Assembly (NCBI GenBank): GCA_026399095.1
Contig: JAPLRP010000085.1
Span: 1-42,170 of the forward strand
Direction: 5' to 3'
Source: Methylococcales bacterium
Lineage (GTDB): Bacteria; Pseudomonadota; Gammaproteobacteria; Methylococcales; Methylomonadaceae
DNA length: 42,170 nt
Shown: one piece after another, positions 16,231 through 24,967 of the stretch
How the letters are laid out: the number at the start of each line of letters is the position of its first letter
Numbering within the stretch: the first letter of the stretch is position 1
Position numbers and translations under genes: made by a program
The notes under the pieces: model-generated
Databases searched by the model: none
The model's input: the letters and a program-made list of their open reading frames with translations, nothing else
Told to the model about the DNA's origin: nothing

Positions 16231-17114
16231 TCCGTTATTGTTTTTATGCGATAGTCCCTTTACTCGCATTGCTGTGTGCTTTGTTTTTATCCTGTACTTT
16301 AGGTTACTTTATTGTCTTGGGGATAGGTGACGCCATACCTTTTAGGCAAATATTAACCCGCTCAACACTACTATTTCTCGTTTTAAGTATTTTTCCGGTA
16401 ATGAGCTACCTGAAAATTAACAAACGTGAGCTTGGATTCGCCTCAGGTTTGGTTTTTTTAAAGCAATTATGCCAAGGGTTTGCTCTAGGTTTTGTTGTTT
16501 TAATACCTGTTTTTATAGTTCTTTATGCGCTGGATATTAATGTCTATGATAATGCGCAAATATGGACAGTTGAGATCTTGGCTAAATATATGGGTATTAC
16601 TTTATTGGTATCCTTATTAATTTCACTCATTGAAGAGTCTTTGTTTCGAGGGATTGTATTAGTGGGTTTAAAAAAGAAGTTGCCGGTTATAGCGGCTATT
16701 CTGATCACTTCCTTCTATTATGCCGGGTTACATTTTTTAAGTATAAAAACGGACTTGCCCTTACAAGATATAACAATATTGAGTGGATTCGAATTGCTCG
16801 GTGAGGCGCTTGGTAATTTAGTGAACCCAAATAATCAACCGGCATTTATAGCGTTGTTAATGGTAGGCATTTTTTTAGGTACGCTAAGAACTCAGGTCAA
16901 TACCAGTTTAGGGTTATGTGTTGGATGCCATACCAGTTGGGTATGGCTAATAAAAATGAGTAAAAAAATATTTAACACCGATTTTAGTGCTCAGTATCAT
17001 TATCTGGTTAGTAGTTATGATGGAATTATAGGGCCGTTAGTCGCCGTTTGGCTGCTTGTCATTCTGATGGCTTATTTTGCATATCAGCAAATTAATAACT
17101 CTAAATCAGTCTGA
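16227..17114 (+). CDS. CPBP family intramembrane metalloprotease (CAAX protease type)
   Basis: A 295-residue integral membrane protein with about eight hydrophobic segments. The CPBP/ABI catalytic motifs are in place: EESLFR at residues 136-141 (EExxxR), FYYAGLHF with His 169, and a later His in the GLCVGCHTSW segment (about residue 230). Substrates of bacterial members are mostly unknown; some process bacteriocins or membrane proteins. The ATG overlaps the rsmE stop (ATGA), so it is translated as third gene of bioA-rsmE-CPBP. It ends nine bases from the convergent yajQ stop. Confidence 0.85.
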   Translation: MIRYCFYAIVPLLALLCALFLSCTLGYFIVLGIGDAIPFRQILTRSTLLFLVLSIFPVMSYLKINKRELGFASGLVFLKQLCQGFALGFVVLIPVFIVLYALDINVYDNAQIWTVEILAKYMGITLLVSLLISLIEESLFRGIVLVGLKKKLPVIAAILITSFYYAGLHFLSIKTDLPLQDITILSGFELLGEALGNLVNPNNQPAFIALLMVGIFLGTLRTQVNTSLGLCVGCHTSWVWLIKMSKKIFNTDFSAQYHYLVSSYDGIIGPLVAVWLLVILMAYFAYQQINNSKSV

Positions 17115-17123
17115 TTTCATTAA

Positions 17124-17606
17124 CTAATCCCTGAAATTATCGTATTGCAAAGGTATTTCCAGTTTTTCATCTCTTAGCATTTGAATGACCTCTTGGAGGT
17201 CGTCGCGTTTTTTTCCTGTTACTCTTACTTTATCGCCTTGAATAGCGGCTTGGACTTTTAGTTTCTTGTCTTTAATTAACTTGACGATTTTCTTTGCCAC
17301 TGTCGAATCCAGACCTTGTTTCAGGGTGATTTCTTGCCGCATCATTTTGCCACTTCCCTTAGCATCGCCAACATCCATACAAGCAACATCTACACCACGT
17401 CGGCTTAGTTTTGTACAGACGACACTGAACATTTGTTGTAACTGAAAAGTAGATTCTGAAATCATAACGAGTTTGTCGTCAGTTAGTTCAAAAGATGAAT
17501 TTGAACCTTTAAAGTCAAAGCGAGTGGTTACTTCTTTATTCGCTTGGTCAATAGCGTTTTTAACTTCGTGTGTATCAAATTCAGAAATAATGTCAAATGT
17601 AGGCAT
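17124..17606 (-). CDS. yajQ: YajQ family nucleotide-binding protein (DUF520)
   Basis: A 160-residue cytosolic protein of the YajQ family, made of two ferredoxin-like RNP folds. The start MPTFDIISEFDTHEVKNAIDQ, TRFDFKGS, and the tail VRVTGKKRDDLQEVIQMLR with LPLQYDNFRD-type ending (IPLQYDNFRD) are diagnostic. Members bind nucleotides or RNA, and a Xanthomonas homologue binds cyclic di-GMP and modulates transcription; the role here is not known. It lies 37 bases downstream of cca on the same strand. Confidence 0.95.
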   Translation of the reverse strand: MPTFDIISEFDTHEVKNAIDQANKEVTTRFDFKGSNSSFELTDDKLVMISESTFQLQQMFSVVCTKLSRRGVDVACMDVGDAKGSGKMMRQEITLKQGLDSTVAKKIVKLIKDKKLKVQAAIQGDKVRVTGKKRDDLQEVIQMLRDEKLEIPLQYDNFRD

Positions 17607-17643
17607 GGTCTTAATTAAAAATGGATTAGGAATTATTAGTATA

Positions 17644-18876
17644 CTACAACTGTTTATAGTGATTGATAACCTCAGTCACTGCTTTAGTGCGCAAGTGATG
17701 AATTGCTTCGCCTATTTTTGCGCCTTTTATATCGCTATTTAGAATGCTGCTAGTATCAATGGAAGTTGCTGCTAAATTGGCTTGCATAAGCAGGACAGCT
17801 TGGGGGTAAGGCAGGTTTTCTAAACCAATTCTGCCTTTGGCGTCTGCTTCACACGCCAATAAAAAGTCATGCAAACTATTGTTGTTTTTAAATGCACCTA
17901 AAAAACCTAATACATTTGTCAATGTTGAGGCTTTTAATTCAAACGCTTTATGGCAATGAGTGTGATATTGCATAACATGCAAAGCCAATACTTTAAAGGA
18001 GTTGGGTACGCGTAAGCGAGTGCATAATTTTTCAAGGATATGTAGACCACTTTTTTCATGACCATGATGATGAGGCCAGTATTCTTTTGGTGTGATGCCT
18101 TTACCCAGATCATGAACTAATGCTGCAAAGCGTACTTCAGGTTTGTTAGATAAATGAGTGGCTTGTTCAAGGCATAGCATAGTATGCAAGCCGGTATCAA
18201 TTTCAGGGTGGTACATTTCAGGTTGGGGAACGCCAAACAGGCGATCTATCTCAGGGAATATTTTTTCCAGAGCAGAGCATTCTTTTAAAGTATAAAAGAA
18301 AGCCGTTGGCGTTTGCTCTTTTAGTGCTTTAAGTAATTCTGCCCATACCCGTTCAGGTACTAGGTGATCAACTTCTCCCGTTATGACCATGGAGCGCATT
18401 AACTCCCGGGTTTCTTCGGCAAGTATAAAGCCCAGATGTTTGTAGCGTGCCGCAAAACGTGCAACACGCAAAATGCGCACTGGATCCTCGGCGAAGGCTG
18501 GAGAAATATGGCGGAAAACTTTATTCTCAAGATCTTGTTGTCCGTTATAAGGATCAATCAGTTGACCTTGTGGTGTCATTGCCATGGCATTAATGGTTAG
18601 ATCACGGCGAATCAAGTCCTGCTCGAGAGTCACTTCGGGCGATGCATGTACAGTAAAGCCTTTATAACCCGGTGCCGTTTTACGTTCAGTTCTGGCCAGT
18701 GCATACTCATCATGGCTTTGGGGATGAAGAAATACCGGAAAATCTTTTCCCACAGGCCTAAATCCTTGTTTTACCATGGACTCAGGCGTTTCAGCAATCA
18801 CTACCCAGTCCCGCTCACTAACGGGATAGTTAAGTAATTGGTCGCGCACGGCACCGCCAACCAGGTATATTTCCAT
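17644..18876 (-). CDS. cca: Multifunctional tRNA nucleotidyltransferase (CCA-adding) with HD domain
   Basis: Adds or repairs the 3' CCA end of tRNAs. 410 residues, the long gammaproteobacterial form. The N-terminal class II nucleotidyltransferase has YLVGGAVRDQLL (residues 4-15) and DLIRRDLTINAMAM (about 88-101), with the metal-binding ERDW and YALARTERK. The C-terminal HD phosphohydrolase domain shows FAALVHDLGKG (about 240-250) and HHHGHEKSG. In Escherichia coli the HD domain gives phosphatase and 2',3'-cyclic phosphodiesterase activities. Divergent from the TauE/SafE gene; followed by yajQ. Confidence 0.97.
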   Translation of the reverse strand: MEIYLVGGAVRDQLLNYPVSERDWVVIAETPESMVKQGFRPVGKDFPVFLHPQSHDEYALARTERKTAPGYKGFTVHASPEVTLEQDLIRRDLTINAMAMTPQGQLIDPYNGQQDLENKVFRHISPAFAEDPVRILRVARFAARYKHLGFILAEETRELMRSMVITGEVDHLVPERVWAELLKALKEQTPTAFFYTLKECSALEKIFPEIDRLFGVPQPEMYHPEIDTGLHTMLCLEQATHLSNKPEVRFAALVHDLGKGITPKEYWPHHHGHEKSGLHILEKLCTRLRVPNSFKVLALHVMQYHTHCHKAFELKASTLTNVLGFLGAFKNNNSLHDFLLACEADAKGRIGLENLPYPQAVLLMQANLAATSIDTSSILNSDIKGAKIGEAIHHLRTKAVTEVINHYKQL

Positions 18877-19022
18877 TAAAAATTATAAATTATTTGTATC
18901 ATGAGGCTAGAATAGCACATGCATAAAACCAAACAAAAGTTGTCATAAGCAAGTTTAAATGCAAATTTGCAGAAAACGAGTGGATTAAAGATAACTTAAC
19001 CGATTTCCTTTGAAGATAATAA

Positions 19023-19814
19023 ATGATAGCTATTTTTTTTGTGAGTATTTTACTGGGTAGTGTCTCAGGATTATTAGCCGGTCTGTTTGGAATAGGTGGG
19101 GGGCTGGTTATTGTTCCAGTGCTGGTGGTTTTGTTTAAAGTTCAAGGTTTTTCTGCTGAATTAATCATGTTAATGGCGGTGGCAACGTCATTGGCGATTA
19201 TTATTATAACGGCCATTGCATCTGTATTGGCGCATCATCGTTTGGGGTCTGTGGTGTGGACAAAAGTATTAAGCTTAAGCCCCGGCATAATAATTGGTGC
19301 GGCCCTTGGAGCGGTTATCGCGAAACAAATAACTCCTGATACTTTGCGCTATATTATTGTTGTTTTTTTAATTTACGTAGCGATTCAAATGGCTTTCCAA
19401 ATGAAACCAAAACCTGATCACGTAAGACAATCAAGAATTCTGGACTGGCTGGTGGCAATTATTATTGGATTATTGTCGTCCATTGTTGGTATTGGTGGCG
19501 GTACACTTACCGTGCCTTATCTGGTGAGTGGTCAAATGCAAATGCACAAGGCGGTCGCTGTTTCAAGTGCCTGTGGATTGCCTATAGCACTCTCAGGAAC
19601 GTTAAGTTATGCGCTATTGGGTTGGAACGCCTTGCACTTGCCTGAATGGAGTATGGGTTATGTTTACTTACCCGTATTTTTAGCGACGGGTTTAATAAGT
19701 GTTCTTACTGCACCGATAGGTGCAAAATTAGCTCATAAACTGCCAGCGACAAAATTAAAGCGTTACTTTTCGTTATTGCTTTTTGTAATGGCTGCAAAGT
19801 TGATGTGGTATTAA
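19023..19814 (+). CDS. TauE/SafE family sulfite or organosulfonate exporter-like permease
   Basis: A 263-residue inner-membrane protein with about eight helices and the two internally repeated Gly-rich motifs of the family: GLFGIGGGLVIVPVL (about residues 20-34) and SIVGIGGGTLTVPYL (about 155-170), each followed by a second conserved helix (LMAVATSLAIIIITA; AVAVSSACGLPIALSG). Family members export sulfite, sulfoacetate or other small anions, but substrates of most are unknown. It stands alone between divergent cca and the ion-channel-like gene; no sulfur-metabolism gene is adjacent. Confidence 0.88.
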   Translation: MIAIFFVSILLGSVSGLLAGLFGIGGGLVIVPVLVVLFKVQGFSAELIMLMAVATSLAIIIITAIASVLAHHRLGSVVWTKVLSLSPGIIIGAALGAVIAKQITPDTLRYIIVVFLIYVAIQMAFQMKPKPDHVRQSRILDWLVAIIIGLLSSIVGIGGGTLTVPYLVSGQMQMHKAVAVSSACGLPIALSGTLSYALLGWNALHLPEWSMGYVYLPVFLATGLISVLTAPIGAKLAHKLPATKLKRYFSLLLFVMAAKLMWY

Positions 19815-20049
19815 AGCTTATAGACTAGTTGTTTGCCTACTGATTAACCTTATCGTTAGCTTTTTATATCCCATAAGAATTTTAAAGCAATTGCTTCAAA
19901 TTTTTGGTGATGCGATAATTAACCTATAGTTAAGCATTCCAGCCATAATTTTCGTTTACTCCTGCTCGCTTTGATTCCCTCACTAATCAGGCTAACTTGC
20001 GATAGCATTATTCCCTAGAAAATCGACTTACAACATAGATCTCTGAGAC
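19815..20049. other. Intergenic region with a 12-bp palindrome
   Basis: No gene seen. The perfect palindrome AAGCAATTGCTT is at 19885-19896, about 155 bases before the ion-channel-like gene; surrounding sequence is AT-rich. It could be an operator but nothing in the sequence identifies a regulator. Confidence 0.25.
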
Positions 20050-21189
20050 ATGAAACTGCTAAATTTTGATCGTCGAGATTGCGAAACCTTATGGCCTGTT
20101 GGAATCTTCCTGGCTTTAATCGTAGTGATTGGACTCTTTGTGCATTTTGATGTGCTAGAACCTCAAGCCGTGCAAATGCATGATCAGTTTTTATCTCCAT
20201 CTACTTCATTGCCCACGGGTACCGAGATTGAGGTCGGCGCCTACATTGAAAACATCTATCTTTTTTCAGCCAGCGACAAAACTTTTGATGTTGATGGCTG
20301 GATTTGGGTTAATTGGCCGCAAGAAGCGGAGGACTTATTTCAAGCTAAAAAGTTAACGCCGGATAAATGGCTTAATTTTGTTAATCAGGTCGACGAATGG
20401 GACTCAAAGATAGAATCTTTTTATGACGAACCCATTAAACTTAATAATGGTCATTATTACCAAGGCTATAAGTTCTCAGGTCATTTTTATGTTAATGATA
20501 TTCAGTTTCAGAAATTTCCATTTCAAACTGTAAAGTTACCCTTGGTTTTTGAACTTGCCGACTTTGCTGAAATAAATTCAAAAACAACTGACATGCATGG
20601 TTTGCATTTGGTCCCGGACGCGTCTTCATCGGGTATAGGCGCCTATATTGACATTACAGGCTACAAGACAATTGATTTCAATATTTTTACAAATATCCAT
20701 GAATACGGCAGTGATTTTGGTTTAAAAAAGATAAATCCTAAGCACGTCCATACCAATCAAGTCGTCTTTGAAACGTCATATAAGCCATCGGTAAATGCGG
20801 CTTTATTAACGTTGTTTTTGCCCCTGCTTATTGTGATGACTCTGGTTCTTTTTTCACCCATGTTATCAGCCTCACTTTGGGATATCCGCTTGGGCGTTCC
20901 ACCGACGGCACTGCTGACCTTGATATTCTTGCAACAAATTCATAAGGACAAATTGCCGGAGCTTCCTTATATTACTTACCTGGATATGATTTACAATATT
21001 TGCTATTTCATTATCTTGATTTTGTTTGTACTGTTCCTCTGGGGCTCAAATCGACTTGATCGAGCCACAGAGGAAGAGAAGCCGGCTATTATTGGGCACA
21101 TTGATGAGATTGATAATAAATTTCAAATTTCTCTAACTATTTTCTTATTTGTATTAAGCGCGGCTTCTTGGTTTTTGTTGTATCGTTAA
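20050..21189 (+). CDS. Predicted prokaryotic pentameric ligand-gated ion channel (Cys-loop receptor homologue)
   Basis: A 379-residue membrane protein whose layout matches bacterial pLGICs such as GLIC and ELIC. An N-terminal hydrophobic segment (about 15-33) is followed by a beta-rich extracytoplasmic domain (about 45-245) with GAYIENIYLFSASDKTFDVDG and W-rich strands and FPFQTVKLPLVFE (156-168), the position of the Cys-loop FPFD motif. M1 (249-268) has the conserved Pro at 258. M2 (279-297) fits the pore numbering with Asp 278 at -2', Arg 280 at 0', Thr 286 at 6' and Leu 289 at 9'. A Pro-rich M2-M3 loop (LPELPYITY) is followed by M3 (310-331) and M4 (359-377). As usual for bacteria the disulfide cysteines are absent. 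Asp at -2' resembles GLIC Glu and suggests cation selectivity. Ligand unknown. The uncleaved-looking N-terminal helix is unusual. Confidence 0.75.
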   Translation: MKLLNFDRRDCETLWPVGIFLALIVVIGLFVHFDVLEPQAVQMHDQFLSPSTSLPTGTEIEVGAYIENIYLFSASDKTFDVDGWIWVNWPQEAEDLFQAKKLTPDKWLNFVNQVDEWDSKIESFYDEPIKLNNGHYYQGYKFSGHFYVNDIQFQKFPFQTVKLPLVFELADFAEINSKTTDMHGLHLVPDASSSGIGAYIDITGYKTIDFNIFTNIHEYGSDFGLKKINPKHVHTNQVVFETSYKPSVNAALLTLFLPLLIVMTLVLFSPMLSASLWDIRLGVPPTALLTLIFLQQIHKDKLPELPYITYLDMIYNICYFIILILFVLFLWGSNRLDRATEEEKPAIIGHIDEIDNKFQISLTIFLFVLSAASWFLLYR

Positions 21190-21331
21190 TGGATTTTTAT
21201 TTTATAAACTTAACAAGTTTCTTCTCTTGATATACGCAACGCTTATATAGAATCATTTTCACAGGTATACCATCATAGACATCATTTTTTCATCTTGCGT
21301 TATAATCAGTGCTTATATTTATAATGACCGA

Positions 21332-21359
21332 TACCTAATGGTGGCTTGAGTTTTAGGTA
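21332..21359. repeat. Inverted repeat upstream of msrB
   Basis: TACCTAA (21332-21338) and TTAGGTA (21353-21359) with a 14-base spacer, about 60 bases before the msrB start, in a 230-base AT-rich intergenic region. It may be an operator or an RNA hairpin in the msrB leader; several TATAAT-like boxes lie just upstream (around 21300 and 21320), so it would fall near the start of the transcript. Confidence 0.3.
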
Positions 21360-21419
21360 ATGCCGGTTACATTACATTAAATAAAATAATTAATTTAAAT
21401 AGCAGGAAATTGAATAACC

Positions 21420-21818
21420 ATGACAGAAAAAAAATATATTAATGATGATCAATGGTTCGATAAATTATCACCGGAACAATTTAGTATTTGCCGCTTAAAA
21501 GGCACTGAGCCACCATTTACAGGAAAATACACCACCTGTAAGCGGATAGGTATCTATCATTGTATTTGCTGTGGTAGCCCCTTATTTGATTCAGAGAGCA
21601 AGTATGATTCAGGATCAGGTTGGCCGAGTTTTTGGTCTGAATTGCCTGAAGGAAGTGTAATTGAGATGGTTGATAACAGTCATGGCATGCGTAGAGTAGA
21701 AGTGACCTGTAAAGTCTGTGATGCACATTTAGGTCATGTCTTTGAAGATGGCCCCGAACCCACCGGTTTGCGATATTGTATTAATTCTGCCGCCATGGAT
21801 TTTAAAGAAAAATTATGA
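21420..21818 (+). CDS. msrB: Peptide-methionine (R)-S-oxide reductase
   Basis: Repairs methionine-R-sulfoxide in oxidised proteins. 132 residues, cytosolic single-domain type. Two zinc-binding pairs are present, Cys 48/51 ([11 protein letters not shown]) and Cys 97/100 ([12 protein letters not shown]), along with SGSGWPSFW and the catalytic Cys 120 in [11 protein letters not shown]. It overlaps apeB by ATGA, and alkB follows, giving a likely three-gene transcript with two repair enzymes. Confidence 0.97.
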   Translation: MTEKKYINDDQWFDKLSPEQFSICRLKGTEPPFTGKYTTCKRIGIYHCICCGSPLFDSESKYDSGSGWPSFWSELPEGSVIEMVDNSHGMRRVEVTCKVCDAHLGHVFEDGPEPTGLRYCINSAAMDFKEKL

Positions 21819-23131
21819 GCTCTCAGCAACAGGTACAAAATTTACTTGATTTTGTTGATGCAAGTCCCAGTCCCTGGCATGCCGTTAAAAGTGTTGAAAC
21901 ACAATTACTCGGTTTTAATTTTGTAAAGCTAAATGAAACCCTCCAGTGGGATTTGCAACCGGGTGGACGTTATTACGTTGTTCGTGATGACTCCTCTATT
22001 GTTATGTTTGTGCAAGGCCAAAAGCCTTTAGTTGAAACCGGTTTTAAAATAATCGGTGCCCATACTGATTCCCCAGGCTTAAGAATAAAGCCAAATGCAG
22101 CAACTGGCATGGATGGGTTGTTAAGGTTGGGTGTTGAAATTTATGGCGGTCCTATTCTTGCTACGTTTACTGATCGGGATTTAAGTCTTGCAGGGCGGAT
22201 AAACTATAAAGACGACAACAATAATATAGTGAGTTCATTATTAAAATTTGACCGCCCTTTGTTAAGACTACCCAATCTGGCCATACACATGAACAGATCA
22301 GTAAACGAAGAGGGCTTAAAACTTCAGAAACAAAATGAACTGCCTTTAATTTTATCGGCAATAGCAGAAGAAAGTTTATCACATGCTTATTTTTCAAAAT
22401 TGCTGCTAGAGCAATCAGAATGTGTTGCAGAACGACTATTGTCTTTTGACTTAGCGGTTTATGATACGCAAAAAGGCGCTTTTTGGGGAGCAGAAAACGA
22501 GTTTTATGCCGATAGTCAATTGGATAATTTAGCCTCTTGCCATGCCGCGTTACAGGCGCTGTTAGATGATACTGTCTTGGAAAATGAAAATACCTTGGTC
22601 TGTGCTTTTTTTGATCATGAAGAAATCGGCAGTGAAAGCAACAAAGGTGCCGATGGCAGTTTTCTCGGTGATGTACTTCAGCGCATTGCTTTAGCGACGG
22701 AAAAAAATAAAGAAGATTTTTCCAGAGCTTTGGCTAAAAGTTTTATGATTAGCGCAGACATGGCACACGCCTACCAACCCAACTTTCCCTTAGCTTACGA
22801 TCCAGATCATAAAGTCACCGTTAATAAGGGACCGGTAATCAAAGTAAATGCCAATCAGCGTTACAGTACAGAAAGTGTGTCACTGGCTATGTTTGTTGAT
22901 TGGTGTGAGCAAGCGGGGGTACCTTATCAAAAATACTCGCATCGATGCGATTTGGCTTGCGGAAGTACCATTGGCCCCACAACATCTGCCAGATTGGGTA
23001 TTCGCTCAATTGATGTTGGTAATCCGCTATGGGCCATGCACAGTATCAGGGAAAGCGCCGGTGTATTGGATCATGGTTATATGATAAAGGTTTTAAAAAA
23101 ATTTTTTACTGCATCACCCCAGGTTGTTTAA
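21815..23131 (+). CDS. apeB: M18 family aminopeptidase
   Basis: Zinc or cobalt aminopeptidase removing N-terminal residues, preferentially acidic ones in characterised homologues; cytosolic oligomer. 438 residues, normal. Visible: [15 protein letters not shown] at the start, [13 protein letters not shown] (first metal His and following Asp, about residue 85-97), [10 protein letters not shown] (bridging Asp), [17 protein letters not shown] with the catalytic Glu pair, [12 protein letters not shown], and [21 protein letters not shown] near the end. Overlaps msrB by four bases and precedes alkB by 15. Confidence 0.96.
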   Translation: MSSQQQVQNLLDFVDASPSPWHAVKSVETQLLGFNFVKLNETLQWDLQPGGRYYVVRDDSSIVMFVQGQKPLVETGFKIIGAHTDSPGLRIKPNAATGMDGLLRLGVEIYGGPILATFTDRDLSLAGRINYKDDNNNIVSSLLKFDRPLLRLPNLAIHMNRSVNEEGLKLQKQNELPLILSAIAEESLSHAYFSKLLLEQSECVAERLLSFDLAVYDTQKGAFWGAENEFYADSQLDNLASCHAALQALLDDTVLENENTLVCAFFDHEEIGSESNKGADGSFLGDVLQRIALATEKNKEDFSRALAKSFMISADMAHAYQPNFPLAYDPDHKVTVNKGPVIKVNANQRYSTESVSLAMFVDWCEQAGVPYQKYSHRCDLACGSTIGPTTSARLGIRSIDVGNPLWAMHSIRESAGVLDHGYMIKVLKKFFTASPQVV

Positions 23132-23146
23132 CAGATTTTTTAAGCT

Positions 23147-23728
23147 ATGAACAACCAGGTGCCCTTTGACGGAGAGCTTTACCTGATTAAACAGTTTTAT
23201 TCGTTGCTGGAGTCTGATTTACTATTTACAGCCTTTGAAACCGGCTTGGCTTGGCAAGAAGAAACTATATTTATTTTCGGAAAATGGGTTAAAGTGCCGC
23301 GCTTGATGTGCTGGTATGGCGATCCCGATGCGATTTATCAGTATTCAGGTGTTAAGCATCAACCTAAACCTTGGAGTGCAGCACTACAGTCAGTCAGGGA
23401 AACAGTAGAGCAGCAATGCCAATGGTCTTTTAATAGCGTATTGGCTAATTTATATCGTCATGGCCAAGACTCTATGGGTTGTCATGCCGATGATGAAAAA
23501 GAGCTCGGACACAATCCGTTAATTGCCTCGTTAAGTTTGGGCGACGAGCGTTTGTTTAAATTACACCATAAAAAAAGTAAAGAAATCGTCGATATTACTC
23601 TCGGTCATGGCGATTTGTTAATCATGGTCGGATCCCTCCAGCATCATTGGAGGCATTCGATACCTAAAACCAAAAGACTTAAAACCCCACGCATTAATTT
23701 AACGTTTCGCAAGATTCTGTCGGTTTAA
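23147..23728 (+). CDS. AlkB-family 2-oxoglutarate/Fe(II) dioxygenase (alkylated DNA repair)
   Basis: A 193-residue protein of the AlkB2/AlkB3-like group, which oxidatively removes methyl groups such as 1-methyladenine and 3-methylcytosine from nucleic acids. Iron ligands His 113 and Asp 115 (GCHADDE) and His 170 (HHWRHSIP), 2-oxoglutarate Arg 182 and the downstream Arg 188 (PRINLTFRK) are present, as are LANLYRHGQDSMG and ASLSLGDERLFKL. It lacks the N-terminal features of classical Escherichia coli AlkB, and it lies behind apeB and msrB. Substrate preference cannot be read from sequence. Confidence 0.92.
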   Translation: MNNQVPFDGELYLIKQFYSLLESDLLFTAFETGLAWQEETIFIFGKWVKVPRLMCWYGDPDAIYQYSGVKHQPKPWSAALQSVRETVEQQCQWSFNSVLANLYRHGQDSMGCHADDEKELGHNPLIASLSLGDERLFKLHHKKSKEIVDITLGHGDLLIMVGSLQHHWRHSIPKTKRLKTPRINLTFRKILSV

Positions 23729-23729
23729 G

Positions 23730-23777
23730 CAATAAATTTATTGAGTATCTCGAATAATATGCAGTGTGAATATTATT
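23730..23777. terminator. AT-rich palindrome and hairpin after alkB
   Basis: CAATAAATTTATTG (23730-23743) is a perfect palindrome overlapping the end of alkB. AATAATAT / ATATTATT (23753-23760 and 23770-23777, nine-base loop) follows and runs into TTAG. Either may act as a weak terminator for the msrB-apeB-alkB transcript. The remaining sequence to 23924 shows no gene. Confidence 0.4.
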
Positions 23778-23924
23778 TTAGTGTTATCAGAAGCTAAAAG
23801 CATGAGGTTTGCTTGTGTGATGTATGGGTAATGATGGCTGCAATTGCTTTGGCAGGAAAGAAGTTTTAGAAGGTGGCGTTTTTAAAAAATATCACTTAAC
23901 CTACAGAAAACATCAGTCCTAAAT

Positions 23925-24134
23925 CTAGAGTTCAACTCCTAGTTTCTTTTCTATAGACTTTAATATGGCTTCATGCGCGCAGTAACCTTGCGCGTTGAAA
24001 TGACCATTAATTCCGGCTATAAATTTATCGGATTGTTCATTAAAATGCACATCTCCTATAATCGTAGTGTTATTGCCAAATGCTTTTATGTTTAGCGTAA
24101 AAGTATTATCCGGTTGTTCTGTCATTTGTATCAT
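23925..24134 (-). CDS. Small orphan protein, 69 aa
   Basis: Not recognised. The frame encodes a soluble acidic-to-neutral peptide with alternating hydrophobic residues (FTLNIKAF, TIIGDVHF, KFIAGINGHF), suggesting beta strands, then a C-terminal helix with a Cys and His (GYCAHEAILKSIEKKLG). There are two possible starts, ATG at 24134 and ATG at 24125 (MTEQPDN); neither has a strong ribosome binding site. It is isolated between alkB and the OmpA-like gene. Amphipathic patterning and a normal composition favour a real gene. Confidence 0.55.
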   Translation of the reverse strand: MIQMTEQPDNTFTLNIKAFGNNTTIIGDVHFNEQSDKFIAGINGHFNAQGYCAHEAILKSIEKKLGVEL

Positions 24135-24358
24135 TCGTTATCCACTTAAATTATGATTAACTTAACTATATCAAATTTTACATCATAAACTTTCATCTTT
24201 TTTTTAATAAGATCAATTGACGTTAGTGAAAGTTAATTTCAATAGTGTTGATTATTACGATCGAATAGAATAATCTTTAACGTTATTTGAAGTATGACAT
24301 TTCACGTTAGCAAAATAATTAAAATAATCTTTAAAATTAAACACACAGGAAATAATCA

Positions 24359-24901
24359 ATGAAAAAATCATTTACAAAACTATTAGCCACTGGCGCTATG
24401 GCTTCATTAATTTTACTAAGCGGTTGTGTTAGTCAAACAAAATATAATGATTTAGAAGCGCAATATCAACAGCTGCAAGCCGCATTTAATGCAGATCAAG
24501 CACAGATTGTGTTGCTTGATGGCGAATTAAAAGTAACAATGCTTGATAAGGTTTTGTTCTCTGAAGGTGGTTTTAGATTAAACGATCAAGCAAAAAATGT
24601 GCTGGCTAAATTAGTGCCTACGCTTTCTGGCCTACAACAAACTAAAGTTATTGTGACGGGTTATACTGATAATCTACCCGTTGGTGTGCATTTAAGACGT
24701 GAAGGTATTTCATCAAACCTGGATTTGTCATCTAAGCGAGCAGATGGAGTGGTAGAATTTTTAGAGAATCAAGGTGTTAATCCTAACCTGGTTTCAGCGG
24801 AAGGATTTGGCGAAACGCATCCAGTTGCTTCAAATGATACCGTCGATGGAAGATCACAGAATCGTCGTATTGAAGTAACATTGGTAGGACCTGGCAATTA
24901 A
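24359..24901 (+). CDS. OmpA-family lipoprotein
   Basis: A 180-residue envelope protein. The lipoprotein signal ends in LLSGC with the lipidated Cys at 23; the following residues form a short coiled-coil-like stretch (TKYNDLEAQYQQLQAAFNADQAQ). An OmpA C-terminal domain occupies about residues 60-178, with VIVTGYTDNLPVG, the peptidoglycan-binding Asp and Arg in LSSKRADGVVEFL, ISAEGFGE-like VSAEGFGETHPVAS, and GRSQNRRIEVTL. It would tie the outer membrane to peptidoglycan, as Pal does, but it is not in a tol-pal cluster. A good AGGAAATAATC ribosome site precedes the ATG. An HdeA-like gene follows. Confidence 0.92.
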   Translation: MKKSFTKLLATGAMASLILLSGCVSQTKYNDLEAQYQQLQAAFNADQAQIVLLDGELKVTMLDKVLFSEGGFRLNDQAKNVLAKLVPTLSGLQQTKVIVTGYTDNLPVGVHLRREGISSNLDLSSKRADGVVEFLENQGVNPNLVSAEGFGETHPVASNDTVDGRSQNRRIEVTLVGPGN

Positions 24902-24917
24902 GTTATGCCAGTAATAA

Positions 24918-24943
24918 ATTAATGTTTTATTAAGAACATTAAT
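24918..24943. repeat. Perfect 9-bp inverted repeat before the HdeA-like gene
   Basis: ATTAATGTT / AACATTAAT with an eight-base spacer, lying between the OmpA-like lipoprotein stop and the hdeA-like ribosome binding site. It could terminate the first transcript, attenuate the second, or serve as an operator. Confidence 0.4.
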
Positions 24944-24967
24944 GTCAACATTTATGAGGATGTTTTT

